From: Bacteroidales bacterium
GTDB lineage: Bacteria; Bacteroidota; Bacteroidia; Bacteroidales; P3
Assembly: GCA_017962545.1 (NCBI GenBank)
Contig: JAGCVD010000022.1
Coordinates: 21,075-85,074, forward strand
Direction of reading: 5' to 3'
DNA: 64,000 nt
This document shows positions 22,013 through 29,669 of the stretch, one piece after another. Below the pieces are notes generated by a model. That model did no database searches and was not told the DNA's origin. It worked only from the letters and a program-made list of their open reading frames with translations. The translations under genes were made by a program, and so were the position numbers. How positions within the stretch are numbered: position 1 is the stretch's first letter; every line of letters begins with the position of its first letter.

Positions 22013-22963
22013 TTAAAGGCCAAAGTAAACGAGTATCGGCACCACGGCGAACATCAGGCAGACGACCCAGGCATAGAGACGGCCAAGAACCTCGATGATG
22101 TTGTTGTATTTATAATTGTTCAAACCCAGCGTCTGGAAGGCCGACGGGAAAGCATGGCGCATGTGCAGGAATACGATGACAAAAAATACCAGATAGCCCA
22201 ACACGATGTGCCACACCTGGAACTTCTCACGCGCCATGTAGTAGAAGTCGGGCTCGGGCTTGCTCTCGGGAAGCACCTTCTTCAGCGTCTGGCGCTCCTC
22301 ATAGGTGAGATGACGTATCCACTGCATATCTTCTGTGATATCACCCTCCATCTGGGCCCGCTGCACAATGTCGAGAACCACCAGCTGGCCACGCAGACCG
22401 TCGATGTAATCTCTCATCTCCTCGTCGCTTTCTCCGTACTCCATAGCGTTGGCCTCCATCTCATTGACAATGTCTTCGGGACTCATACCCATCTGCTGGG
22501 AGAATTGCACCAGATTCATCATCTCTTCGCTCTGCAGTTTCTCGGTCTTCACCATATATTCGCCCTTCACCACGCCGAGTTTGACGAGGTAGAAATCGTA
22601 GAAATGGAAGGCCAGGCAGACAAAGATAAGGATGCCCGTCCACACCATCAGCTTTGAGGTGGTGTGGGTGGTGCTCTTCTGAGCCTGACGGTAGCGCACA
22701 GGGCGCGCCAGCCGGTTGGTCAGTGCCAACCACAGCGTCAGCAGGATATGTAGCGCTATGGCGCCCAACAGGACAATCTCGAAAGCCTTGACAAGCCAGT
22801 TGGTGCCCATAAAGTGGCAGAAAGCACCATACCAGGCGCCGCCGTCGTGGCGCAGGATGAAGAGGTTGGCTGTGGCATGGAACAACAGGAAGATGAGCAG
22901 AAAACCGCCCAACAACGCCACAAGTATCTTCTTCGTGATAGAGTGTAGTTTGGGTAGATTCAT
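22013..22963 (-). CDS. frdC: Fumarate reductase/succinate dehydrogenase cytochrome b subunit with a large inserted loop
   Basis: 316 residues, against about 230 in typical Bacteroidales FrdC. Five hydrophobic helices can be seen at about 13-33, 60-82, 105-128, 250-268 and 295-315, with histidines in helices 1, 2, 3 and 4 that would bind two haems b. Between helices 3 and 4 lies an extra acidic, Met/Glu-rich stretch of about 100 residues (140-240: LQSEEMMNLVQFS, MSPEDIVNEMEANAM). It is predicted helical and soluble. The subunit takes electrons from menaquinol. First gene of frdCAB, with its own promoter. Confidence 0.88.
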   Translation of the reverse strand: MNLPKLHSITKKILVALLGGFLLIFLLFHATANLFILRHDGGAWYGAFCHFMGTNWLVKAFEIVLLGAIALHILLTLWLALTNRLARPVRYRQAQKSTTHTTSKLMVWTGILIFVCLAFHFYDFYLVKLGVVKGEYMVKTEKLQSEEMMNLVQFSQQMGMSPEDIVNEMEANAMEYGESDEEMRDYIDGLRGQLVVLDIVQRAQMEGDITEDMQWIRHLTYEERQTLKKVLPESKPEPDFYYMAREKFQVWHIVLGYLVFFVIVFLHMRHAFPSAFQTLGLNNYKYNNIIEVLGRLYAWVVCLMFAVVPILVYFGL

Positions 22964-23007
22964 ATTTACAATTTGTTATACATTATACTATTACAGACAA
23001 TTCGGTG

Positions 23008-23039
23008 CAAAATTACAAAATAATTGGCACTCCTGCAAA
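23008..23039 (-). promoter_or_regulatory. Promoter of frdCAB
   Basis: On the minus strand: TTTG (23036-23039), 20-bp spacer, TAATTTTG (23008-23015). This is a full match to the Bacteroidota consensus, 45 bp before the frdC ATG. Confidence 0.8.
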
Positions 23040-23115
23040 TAAAAAAAACGAGCGACCTTTTTTCGCCTCAAAAAGCACAAAAATGCTTTTTCGGGTTTCA
23101 GTGGGATTTTTTTCG

Positions 23116-23123
23116 TAATTTTG
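23116..23123 (+). promoter_or_regulatory. -7 box of the symporter gene
   Basis: TAATTTTGC ends 26 bp before the ATG at 23150. It lies inside a longer open frame, which supports 23150 as the true start. Confidence 0.65.
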
Positions 23124-23149
23124 CAGGCGTACAAACTAGCATCTTTCCG

Positions 23150-24649
23150 ATGGAACTAACTATACTTGTGTGTTTTGCGGTATACACAGCGCTGTTGTTT
23201 CTCGTCATGTGGCTCACTGGGCGGCGTGGCGCCAAGGGCAACGAGGCCTTCTTCCGCGCCGGCCGTCGGTCGCCGTGGTTCGTGGTAGCCTACGGCATGA
23301 TAGGGGCATCGCTTTCGGGCGTCACCTTCATGTCGGTGCCAGGCGGCGTCTACGGCGGAGCCTGGACCTATATGCCCCTGGTCTTTGGCTACGTGCTGGG
23401 CTATGCGGCGATAGCACTGGTGCTGCTGCCTCTGTACTACAAGCTCAACCTCACCTCCATCTACACCTACCTCGAACAACGTTTCGGCATCGCCAGCGAG
23501 AAGACCGGCGCGCTGTTCTTCATCCTCAGCCGTCTGCTGGGCTCGGCACTCAGGATGTACCTTGTGGTCTTCGTGCTCTACGAGTTCGTCTTCCGTGCCT
23601 GGGGGCTCCCCTTCTGGGTGCCCGCCGTGGTATTCATCGCCATCATACTGCTTTACACCTTCCGCGGCGGCATCAAGACTGTCGTCTGGACCGACACGCT
23701 GCAGACCACCTTCCTGCTGCTGGCGGCAGGCGCCACGGTGGTGGCCATCATGAACAACCTCGACATGGGCATCGGCGACCTACTGAAAGCATCGTCGGAG
23801 AAAGGTTACACACGCATGTGGGAGACCGACCCCACGGCACCTAAATACTACTGGAAGCAGATTCTCAGCGGCATGTTCATCACCATCACCATGACGGGCC
23901 TCGACCAGGACATGATGCAAAAGAACCTCACCTGCAAGAGCCTGCGCGATGCACAGAAGAACGTCATGACCTCCTCGATGCTCTTCATCGTGGTGAACAT
24001 ACTCTTCCTCTGCCTCGGCTCGGCGCTGCTGCTCTACGCTGAACAGACGGGCTTCGCGCTGCCCGTGAACGAGGCCGGCGCCGTGGTACCCGACAAGATA
24101 TTCCCCTCCATAGCCTTCTCGCTCAGCGGCTTCACAGCCATCTGCTTCGTGCTCGGCATGGTGGCGGCGGGCTACAGCAGCGCCGACGGCACCCTCACGG
24201 CCCTCACCACCACCTTCTGTTATAACTTTCTCAAGTTTGGAGAGCGGAGTTCGGAGAGCGGAGTTGGTTGCCGCACAAAAAAACTCCGAACTCCAAAATT
24301 CGAACTCCGAACTCGCCGTTGGGTTCATGTCGCCTTCGCGCTGCTCTACCTGCTCGTCATCATCGCCTTCCGCCCCTTCCACCGCCAATCGCTCATCGAC
24401 ACCGTCTTCGATGTAGCCGGCTTCACCTACGGTCCCCTGCTGGGTCTCTACGCCTTCGGCCTTTTCACCCGCCGTCGCGCCCGCGACCGCTGGGTGCCTT
24501 TCATCGCCGTTGCCTCACCCGTGATATGCTACATTCTCAAGCTCAACAGCTTCCAGTGGTTCGGCTACCACTTTGGCTTTGAAATACTCCTCCTCAACGG
24601 CCTCATCACCTTCCTGCTACTCTGGATTTCCTCACTGAAACGCTCATAA
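23150..24649 (+). CDS. Sodium:solute symporter (SSS family)
   Basis: About 500 residues from the ATG at 23150 (MELTILVCFAVYTALL); the frame is open 42 codons further upstream, but the promoter lies there. About 13 hydrophobic segments are present with the SSS pattern near the start (RAGRRSPWFVVAYGMIGASLSGVTF) and the Na+-site-like VAAGYSSADGTLTALTTTF. The substrate is not evident. A loop after that helix is encoded by inverted heptamer arrays (24239-24315; residues ERSSESGVG to FELRTR), just before the next membrane segments. The Na+ gradient from NQR could drive it. Confidence 0.88.
   Translation: MELTILVCFAVYTALLFLVMWLTGRRGAKGNEAFFRAGRRSPWFVVAYGMIGASLSGVTFMSVPGGVYGGAWTYMPLVFGYVLGYAAIALVLLPLYYKLNLTSIYTYLEQRFGIASEKTGALFFILSRLLGSALRMYLVVFVLYEFVFRAWGLPFWVPAVVFIAIILLYTFRGGIKTVVWTDTLQTTFLLLAAGATVVAIMNNLDMGIGDLLKASSEKGYTRMWETDPTAPKYYWKQILSGMFITITMTGLDQDMMQKNLTCKSLRDAQKNVMTSSMLFIVVNILFLCLGSALLLYAEQTGFALPVNEAGAVVPDKIFPSIAFSLSGFTAICFVLGMVAAGYSSADGTLTALTTTFCYNFLKFGERSSESGVGCRTKKLRTPKFELRTRRWVHVAFALLYLLVIIAFRPFHRQSLIDTVFDVAGFTYGPLLGLYAFGLFTRRRARDRWVPFIAVASPVICYILKLNSFQWFGYHFGFEILLLNGLITFLLLWISSLKRS
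24239..24315 (+). repeat. Inverted heptamer arrays inside the symporter gene
   Basis: GGAGAGC, GGAGTTC, GGAGAGC, GGAGTTG (24239-24266) are followed by AACTCCG, AACTCCA, AAATTCG, AACTCCG, AACTCG (24282-24315). The second block is the reverse complement of the GGAGTT type, so the mRNA could form a hairpin. Confidence 0.8.
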
Positions 24650-24699
24650 ACTCACCGACACAAAGACTTACTGACTTAAAGACTCACCGACTCCCAAAC

Positions 24700-25491
24700 A
24701 TGAATATGTTCGTCACCATACTAGGCTCAGGAGCCGCGCTGCCCATCGGTGCACGGCGCTGTTCGGCACAGGTACTCAACATCGGGGGCTTCAGGCTGCT
24801 CATCGACTGCGCCGAAGCCACGCAGGACCGCATACGCTACAACCACCTGAAGCTGCAGTCGCTCTCCACCATCATCATCTCGCACCTCCACGGCGACCAC
24901 TTCTTCGGGCTGCCGGGCCTGCTCTCCACCATGCACCTCTGCGGACGCACCGAGCCCGTCTTCATTGCGGCACCCCGAGGCGCCCGTCAGGTGATAGAGA
25001 CCACCTTCGAACTCACAGGCAACCATGTGGGCTTCCCCATCGAATGGTATGAGATGGACTTCACCGAAGGCGAGCAGCGCATCTTTGAGCACAAACGCTG
25101 CACCATCGACGCATTCCCGCTCGACCACTCGGTGCCCGACTACGGCTTCCGCATCACCGAGGTGCCCCACAACGACCGCCAGCCTTTGAGCTACGCCTAC
25201 TGCTGCGACACCGCCTATGACGAGCGGCTGGTGGAACATCTGTGCGGCGTCGACCTGCTCTGTCTGGAGTGCACCTTCAGCAATGAGTTCGAGCATCTGG
25301 CCGCCGAGCGCAAGCACCTCACCGCCGGACAGGCGGGACGGCTGGCACGGCTGGCTGGAGCCAAACAGCTCCTCCTGACGCACATCAGCGCACGCTACCG
25401 CGAAGACGAGCCCCTCATCAGCCAGGCACGTGCAGAGTTCGAAAACAGCTTCCTGGCGGCCGACAACACCCGCATTGAAATCAAAAAATAA
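24700..25491 (+). CDS. rnz: Ribonuclease Z (tRNA 3'-processing endonuclease)
   Basis: 263 residues of the metallo-beta-lactamase fold. The main metal motif is HLHGDH (His62, His64, Asp66, His67) followed by FFGLPGLLSTM, the RNase Z signature. Further ligands fit the histidine in DHSVPDYGFRI, the Asp in CCDTAYDE and the His in LLLTHISARY. It trims the 3' trailer of tRNA precursors, here next to a tRNA gene. It is about 40 residues shorter than typical family members. A spaced start MNMF leaves two possible ATGs. Confidence 0.88.
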   Translation: MNMFVTILGSGAALPIGARRCSAQVLNIGGFRLLIDCAEATQDRIRYNHLKLQSLSTIIISHLHGDHFFGLPGLLSTMHLCGRTEPVFIAAPRGARQVIETTFELTGNHVGFPIEWYEMDFTEGEQRIFEHKRCTIDAFPLDHSVPDYGFRITEVPHNDRQPLSYAYCCDTAYDERLVEHLCGVDLLCLECTFSNEFEHLAAERKHLTAGQAGRLARLAGAKQLLLTHISARYREDEPLISQARAEFENSFLAADNTRIEIKK

Positions 25492-25533
25492 GAATTCAGA
25501 ATTATTTTTTTCATCCAACAAATACACTGACAA

Positions 25534-25568
25534 TCAACTGTCAACTGCCAACTGCCAGCTGTCAACTA
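25534..25568 (+). repeat. Intergenic heptamer array (TCAACTG type)
   Basis: Five consecutive 7-bp units: TCAACTG, TCAACTG, CCAACTG, CCAGCTG, TCAACTA. It ends 9 bp before the tRNA-Ser promoter. Confidence 0.85.
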
Positions 25569-25577
25569 AAAAATAGT

Positions 25578-25608
25578 TTTGCCATATCGCCAAAAAGTAG
25601 TACTTTTG
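25578..25608 (+). promoter_or_regulatory. Promoter of tRNA-Ser
   Basis: TTTG (25578-25581), 19-bp spacer, TACTTTTG (25601-25608). It shares TTTTGCCAT and GTACTTTTGCACCCG with the tRNA-Leu promoter at 27587. Confidence 0.82.
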
Positions 25609-25650
25609 CACCCGTTTTTGAGCCTAGGGAGGCTTGACAACATTCAATTC

Positions 25651-25737
25651 GGAGAGATGCCGGAGTGGTCGATCGGGGCGGTCTCGAAAACCGTTGACCA
25701 GCTTGCTGGTCCCAGGGTTCGAATCCCTGTCTCTCCG
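25651..25737 (+). tRNA. tRNA-Ser(CGA)
   Basis: 87 nt, class II with a long variable arm. The acceptor GGAGAGA (25651-25657) pairs with TCTCTCC (25730-25736), discriminator G. The anticodon loop CTCGAAA has CGA at 25685-25687. The T-loop GGTTCGAATCC is canonical. No CCA is encoded. Confidence 0.95.
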
Positions 25738-25754
25738 CGAAACACAACAAAAGA

Positions 25755-25790
25755 AGCGGGGCAACCAGTGGTTGCCCCGCTCGTCGTTTC
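25755..25790. terminator. Terminator between tRNA-Ser and rplY
   Basis: An almost perfect palindrome AGCGGGGCAACCA / TGGTTGCCCCGCT (25755-25781) between two converging genes. A short T-rich stretch follows on each side, weakest on the minus strand. Confidence 0.78.
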
Positions 25791-25805
25791 ATTGTATCAT
25801 CGCTA

Positions 25806-26393
25806 TTACTCGGCGGCAGCCTCACCTTCACCCTCGCCAGCAGTGGCACTGGCACGGGTGCTGAGGACGTTGACCACCTCAGCGCTCTTCGGGTTGAGGA
25901 TGGTGTAGTTCTCACAGGCGATGTCCTGCACGCGGATGCGCTGGTTGACATCGAGGTTGGTGATGTCGAGGAGCACTTCGCTGGGCATGTTGGCAGGCAG
26001 AGCCTTCACGTTGAGGCGTTTCTGCTTGTAAGCCAACTTGCCGCCCTTCATGACACCCTTGCTGGTGCCGATGGTGTGCACGGGGATGGACATCACGACG
26101 GGCTTGTCGTCGGTCAGTTCATAGAAATCGGCATGGTAGACGATCTCGGTCACAGGGTGGAAGTCGATGTCCTTCAGCATGGCGCTGTGCTTGGTGCCAT
26201 TGATGTCGATGCTGACGAAGCAGGGCTCGGGGTTGAACAGAATACGCTGGAAAGCCGTCTGGTCAACGCAGAACAGAATCTGCTCACCTTTGCCGTACAT
26301 CACGCAAGGCACTTTGGCGTCGCGACGCAGAGCCTTAGCATCCTTTTTCCCTACGTTCTCGCGAAGAGAACCGCTCATTGATACTACTCTCAT
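25806..26393 (-). CDS. rplY: 50S ribosomal protein L25 (general stress protein Ctc form)
   Basis: 195 residues, the long two-domain form. The N-terminal L25 domain (GSLRENVGKKDAKALRRDAKVPCVMYG) binds 5S rRNA; the C-terminal TL5-like beta domain follows (KPVVMSIPVHTIGTSKGVMKGG) and the tail is Ala/Glu/Gly-rich. It is placed next to prs as in many bacteria, 104 bp downstream of it on the same strand. A second in-frame ATG lies five codons in. Confidence 0.93.
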   Translation of the reverse strand: MRVVSMSGSLRENVGKKDAKALRRDAKVPCVMYGKGEQILFCVDQTAFQRILFNPEPCFVSIDINGTKHSAMLKDIDFHPVTEIVYHADFYELTDDKPVVMSIPVHTIGTSKGVMKGGKLAYKQKRLNVKALPANMPSEVLLDITNLDVNQRIRVQDIACENYTILNPKSAEVVNVLSTRASATAGEGEGEAAAE

Positions 26394-26458
26394 TGTGTTT
26401 GTTTTTTTGATGGTTTGTAAATAATTATTTGTATAGGTGTAGTCAACTAATACTATTG

Positions 26459-26494
26459 GCTTAACTACTTACCTACTGTCTACTTAACTACTCA
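26459..26494 (-). repeat. Degenerate CTTAACTACT repeats between prs and rplY
   Basis: The words TTAACTACTT, ACCTACTGTC, TACTTAACTACTC form a degenerate array. Read on the minus strand it resembles the TAGTTAAG array after groEL. Confidence 0.6.
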
Positions 26495-26497
26495 AAA

Positions 26498-27484
26498 TTA
26501 TTCATTCATTCTCTTAATCACACCTTTGTGGTGCAGAGTGGTCTCGTAGAGGTTGTCGAGACTCTCGTAGTTAACCACGCGGCGGATGGCCTCGGCCAGC
26601 AGCCAGTCGCAGCTGAGCACGTGGATCTTGCTGCTCTCGCGCTTCAGCGGGATGGTGTCTGCCACCACCAGCTCCTCGAGTTCAGAAGCCTCGACCTTCT
26701 CGGTGGCCTGACCGCTGAGCACGGGGTGCGTAATCATGGCACGGACACTCTTGGCGCCGCTCTGCTTGATGATAGCGGCGGCCTTGCAGATGGTCGAGCC
26801 GGTGTCGATGATGTCGTCTAACAGGATGACATGCTTGCCCTCGACGTCGCCGATGAGGCGCATCTCGCCAATTTCATTGGGCTTGTTACGGTGCTTGTAG
26901 CAGATAACGAAGCTGTTGTTGAGCGTCTTGGCGTAGGTGCCGGCACGCTTGCTGCCACCCATGTCGGGGCTGGCGAACATCACATCCTCAATGTCGAATT
27001 TCTCACGGATATACGGCATGAAGAGGCTCGAGCCGTAGAGGTGGTCGACGGGAATGTTGAAGAAGCCCTGAATCTGGTCGGCATGGAGGTCCATCGTAAT
27101 GACACGGTCGACGCCCGCGACGCTGAGCATGTCGGCGATGAGCTTCGATGCTATGGGCACGTGGGGCTTGTCTTTGCGGTCCTGACGGGCGAAGCCGTAG
27201 TAAGGTATCACGGCGATAATCTTCTGCGCCGAAGCACGCTTGGCAGCGTCGATCATCATCAGCAACTCAAAGAGGTTGTCCGTCGGCGGGATGGTCGACT
27301 GGATGATGAAGACGATACCGCCACGGATGGTGTCTTCGTACGAAGGCTGGAATTCACCGTCGGCATACTGAAAAACGGTCGAATTTCCCAGAGGGATGCC
27401 ATAGATTTCCGCCACACGGCGTGCCAAATCCTGAGTAGCGCGGCCGGCGAAAATGAAAACTTTGTCAGAACGCTTGTCGTTCAT
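26498..27484 (-). CDS. prs: Ribose-phosphate pyrophosphokinase
   Basis: 328 residues. It makes PRPP from ribose 5-phosphate and ATP for nucleotide, His and Trp synthesis. The N-terminal FQYADGEFQPSYED, the flexible-loop and DLHADQIQGFFNIPVDHL segment, and the PRPP-binding motif VILLDDIIDTGSTI are all present. It is slightly longer than the usual 310-315 residues. A full promoter lies 66 bp upstream, nearly back to back with that of tRNA-Leu. Confidence 0.97.
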   Translation of the reverse strand: MNDKRSDKVFIFAGRATQDLARRVAEIYGIPLGNSTVFQYADGEFQPSYEDTIRGGIVFIIQSTIPPTDNLFELLMMIDAAKRASAQKIIAVIPYYGFARQDRKDKPHVPIASKLIADMLSVAGVDRVITMDLHADQIQGFFNIPVDHLYGSSLFMPYIREKFDIEDVMFASPDMGGSKRAGTYAKTLNNSFVICYKHRNKPNEIGEMRLIGDVEGKHVILLDDIIDTGSTICKAAAIIKQSGAKSVRAMITHPVLSGQATEKVEASELEELVVADTIPLKRESSKIHVLSCDWLLAEAIRRVVNYESLDNLYETTLHHKGVIKRMNE

Positions 27485-27549
27485 TACAATGTTGATTTAA
27501 GGTACTTTATATTGTTTTAGGTTCTTTTTCAGGCTCCTGAAATCGAGTG

Positions 27550-27580
27550 CAAAGATACACATTTTTATACTACTAACAAA
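27550..27580 (-). promoter_or_regulatory. Promoter of prs
   Basis: On the minus strand: TTTG (27577-27580), 19-bp spacer, TATCTTTG (27550-27557). Confidence 0.82.
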
Positions 27581-27586
27581 AAAAAT

Positions 27587-27617
27587 TTTGCCATGTGTGA
27601 AAATGTTCGTACTTTTG
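27587..27617 (+). promoter_or_regulatory. Promoter of tRNA-Leu
   Basis: TTTG (27587-27590), 19-bp spacer, TACTTTTG (27610-27617). Only 6 bp separate its -33 element from that of the divergent prs promoter. Confidence 0.82.
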
Positions 27618-27646
27618 CACCCGCTTTCGACAGAAAAAAAACACCT

Positions 27647-27729
27647 GCCCTGGTGGTGGAATGGTAGACACGGTAGACTCAAAATCTGCTGCTCGCAAGG
27701 GCGTGAGGGTTCAAGTCCCTCCCGGGGTA
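27647..27729 (+). tRNA. tRNA-Leu(CAA)
   Basis: 83 nt, class II. Acceptor GCCCTGG (27647-27653) pairs with CCGGGGT (27722-27728) with two G-U pairs; discriminator A. The anticodon loop CTCAAAA has CAA at 27680-27682. T-loop GGTTCAAGTCC. No CCA encoded. Confidence 0.94.
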
Positions 27730-27731
27730 CA

Positions 27732-27764
27732 AAGAGCGCTGAAATTTCAGCGCTCTTTTCTTTT
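27732..27764. terminator. Terminator between tRNA-Leu and the ZIP transporter
   Basis: AAGAGCGCTGAAA / TTTCAGCGCTCTT palindrome (27732-27757) followed by TTCTTTTA. Confidence 0.85.
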
Positions 27765-27788
27765 ATCCTTACTCGGGACTTGGAAGCA

Positions 27789-28547
27789 TTACCCAAACAG
27801 CACATCCATCGCCATCATCAGCACGAATCCGATGGCGAAACCGATAGTGGAGAGGTTGGTGTGGCGACCTTCGGCGGTTTCGGGGATGAGCTCTTCGACC
27901 ACCACATACATCATGGCACCTGCGGCGAAAGCTAACAGGTAGGGCAATGCAATGCCCAATACTGAAGCCAGCAGCAGGATGGCCACCGAGCCGACAGGCT
28001 CCACCACACCGCTCAATGAGCCGATAAGGAACGAACGCCAGCGCGAGTTGCCCTCGGCGTGCATGGGCATCGAGATGATGGCTCCCTCGGGAATGTTCTG
28101 TATGGCGATGCCGATGCTCACCGCCAATGCCGCGCTGAGTGTCAGCCCCTGCGCTTCGCCAGCAAACACCACACCCACGGCCATACCTTCGGGCAGGTTG
28201 TGGATGGTGACGGCGAGCGCCAGCATGGCGGTGCGCGAGAGTTTCGAACGTGGTCCTTCGGCCTTCTGCGCCCCAAGGTGCAGGTGAGGTGTCAGCTCAT
28301 CGATAAGCAACAGGAACCCCATGCCCGCCAGAAAACCCACGGCGGCAGACAGCACACTCTCTCCTGCCATATCTATCGAGGGTATCAGCAGCGACCAGAC
28401 GCTGGCCGCCACCATCACGCCGCTGGCGAAGCCCAGCAGCGTCTTCTGCAGCCGGTCGGGAATCTCCTTTTTCATGAAAAAGACAAACGCCGACCCCAGC
28501 ATCGTGCCCACCAAAGGCAGCAGTATTCCTATGATTATAGCAGACAT
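27789..28547 (-). CDS. ZIP family metal (zinc) transporter
   Basis: About 252 residues from the ATG at 28547 (MSAIIIGILLPLVG); a longer frame to 28619 exists, but the promoter lies inside it. Eight hydrophobic segments are visible. The metal-binding motifs of the ZIP family are HNLPEGMAVGV in helix 4 and NIPEGAIISMPM in helix 5. A histidine-containing loop (ELTPHLHLG) lies between helices 3 and 4. It imports zinc or a similar divalent metal across the inner membrane. Confidence 0.9.
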   Translation of the reverse strand: MSAIIIGILLPLVGTMLGSAFVFFMKKEIPDRLQKTLLGFASGVMVAASVWSLLIPSIDMAGESVLSAAVGFLAGMGFLLLIDELTPHLHLGAQKAEGPRSKLSRTAMLALAVTIHNLPEGMAVGVVFAGEAQGLTLSAALAVSIGIAIQNIPEGAIISMPMHAEGNSRWRSFLIGSLSGVVEPVGSVAILLLASVLGIALPYLLAFAAGAMMYVVVEELIPETAEGRHTNLSTIGFAIGFVLMMAMDVLFG

Positions 28548-28568
28548 ATCTCTTCCTATTTCACGGTG

Positions 28569-28576
28569 CAAAAGTA
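28569..28576 (-). promoter_or_regulatory. -7 box of the ZIP transporter gene
   Basis: TACTTTTG on the minus strand, 21 bp before the chosen ATG. No -33 TTTG at the right distance. Confidence 0.55.
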
Positions 28577-28654
28577 CGAACAATTTCCGAATCAACAGAG
28601 GACAAATCTGCAAAATCACTACTTTTGGTTATTTCAGAGTTGCTGTAACGGCAG

Positions 28655-28662
28655 TAATTTTG
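28655..28662 (+). promoter_or_regulatory. -7 box of the membrane protein gene
   Basis: TAATTTTG on the plus strand, 25 bp before the ATG at 28688. The -33 element is not clear. Confidence 0.55.
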
Positions 28663-28687
28663 CAGCAGAATTTAAAACAACACAATT

Positions 28688-29254
28688 ATGGATAAAAAAC
28701 TGACAAACACACAAAAAGCGTTCAAAGTTCTCCTGATGGCCGTCGCTTATCTGGCCATGTTCGTTATGGGTGCCGCCAGTGGTGCCATTCACCCCGCATG
28801 CTATGCCTACATCGGTGCGTTGTTGCCGTTCATCTCCGCGTTTATCTATCTTCGCACGGCGACCCTTATCCGTGGCTTCGGCGTGGCGACGGCACTTAAC
28901 GGGTTCATCTTTGTCCTCTTCCTGATTGCGGGCGAAGCTGATATGCCGTTCATCATCGGCATGATTGGCTTGACGGCGATTGCCGAACTTATCCGATTCC
29001 TCTGCAAGTACGACTCGCGGAAGGGCATCCGCTGGAGTTTCGTGCCCTTCGCCTTCTCGTTCTTCACCTACACCCTCCATTGGTGGACCGACACCGAAGG
29101 CTCGCTGGCTGCTGCCGTCGAGGAGATGCCCGCCGGCTATGACCAGCTGATGATACCCGTCATCGACAACATCCCCATGCTGGTCGTCGTCCTGCTGCTG
29201 ACCATCCCCGTCGCCCTCCTTGCCATGCGAATTGCCGAGCGAGTGTGTCGTTAG
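28688..29254 (+). CDS. Membrane protein, possibly an MptD-family ECF transporter S component
   Basis: 188 residues with five or six hydrophobic helices: 13-35, 40-57, 65-83, 87-105, 118-130 and 160-182. The layout, length and the loop after helix 4 (CKYDSRKGIRWS) resemble the MptD/Trep_Strep family of putative substrate-binding ECF components, but this is a weak call. No energising ATPase genes are nearby. The gene has its own promoter and its 3' end overlaps the converging flavodoxin gene by 4 bp. Confidence 0.6.
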   Translation: MDKKLTNTQKAFKVLLMAVAYLAMFVMGAASGAIHPACYAYIGALLPFISAFIYLRTATLIRGFGVATALNGFIFVLFLIAGEADMPFIIGMIGLTAIAELIRFLCKYDSRKGIRWSFVPFAFSFFTYTLHWWTDTEGSLAAAVEEMPAGYDQLMIPVIDNIPMLVVVLLLTIPVALLAMRIAERVCR

Positions 29255-29667
29255 CTATTGCTGACTGTCGATTGGATGAATTTGTGGAAGGCATCGATGT
29301 CTTGTGCATCGGGATGGCCGCTATGGACGGGACCCATCGAGCCTTTGCAGGTAAACTCCTGGGGGCTGACGGTGATGCCGCGGGCCTCCAGCGCCTTGCG
29401 CATCTGCGGCACGGGGGAATTGATGATGGCGCACGACCCGAAGCAGACGACCCGCCCTACCTTGTCGGGCGTTAGCGATGCGATAAAGTCCATGACCGCG
29501 CCGTTGACTTTGCCAAGGAAGACACCCGCACCAAGATAGAGCGTGTCGACGGGTTCGCTCAACGGCTCGGCAACGGTGGCGGCCTTTGCGCCTACAATAT
29601 TCTCTATGGCCTCGGCCATCTGTTTGGAATGACCAAACTTGCTGTAGTATCTGATTGCTGCATTCAT
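29251..29667 (-). CDS. Flavodoxin family protein
   Basis: 138 residues. The FMN phosphate loop fits YYSKFGHSKQMAEAI at the N-terminus, and strand 3 with its loop reads LYLGAGVFLGKVNGAV. It lacks the long 20-residue loop of long-chain flavodoxins. It is a small electron carrier or FMN protein. It lies 2 bp downstream of the radical SAM gene in the same operon, so it may supply electrons for the radical SAM cluster. Confidence 0.8.
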   Translation of the reverse strand: MNAAIRYYSKFGHSKQMAEAIENIVGAKAATVAEPLSEPVDTLYLGAGVFLGKVNGAVMDFIASLTPDKVGRVVCFGSCAIINSPVPQMRKALEARGITVSPQEFTCKGSMGPVHSGHPDAQDIDAFHKFIQSTVSNS

Positions 29668-29669
29668 AT

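Noticed and set aside
23024-23149. Longer N-terminus for the symporter
   Set aside because: The -7 box at 23116-23123 lies within it, and the hydrophobic start begins at 23150.
28548-28619. Longer N-terminus for the ZIP transporter
   Set aside because: The promoter box at 28569-28576 lies inside it, and the conserved part starts at 28547.
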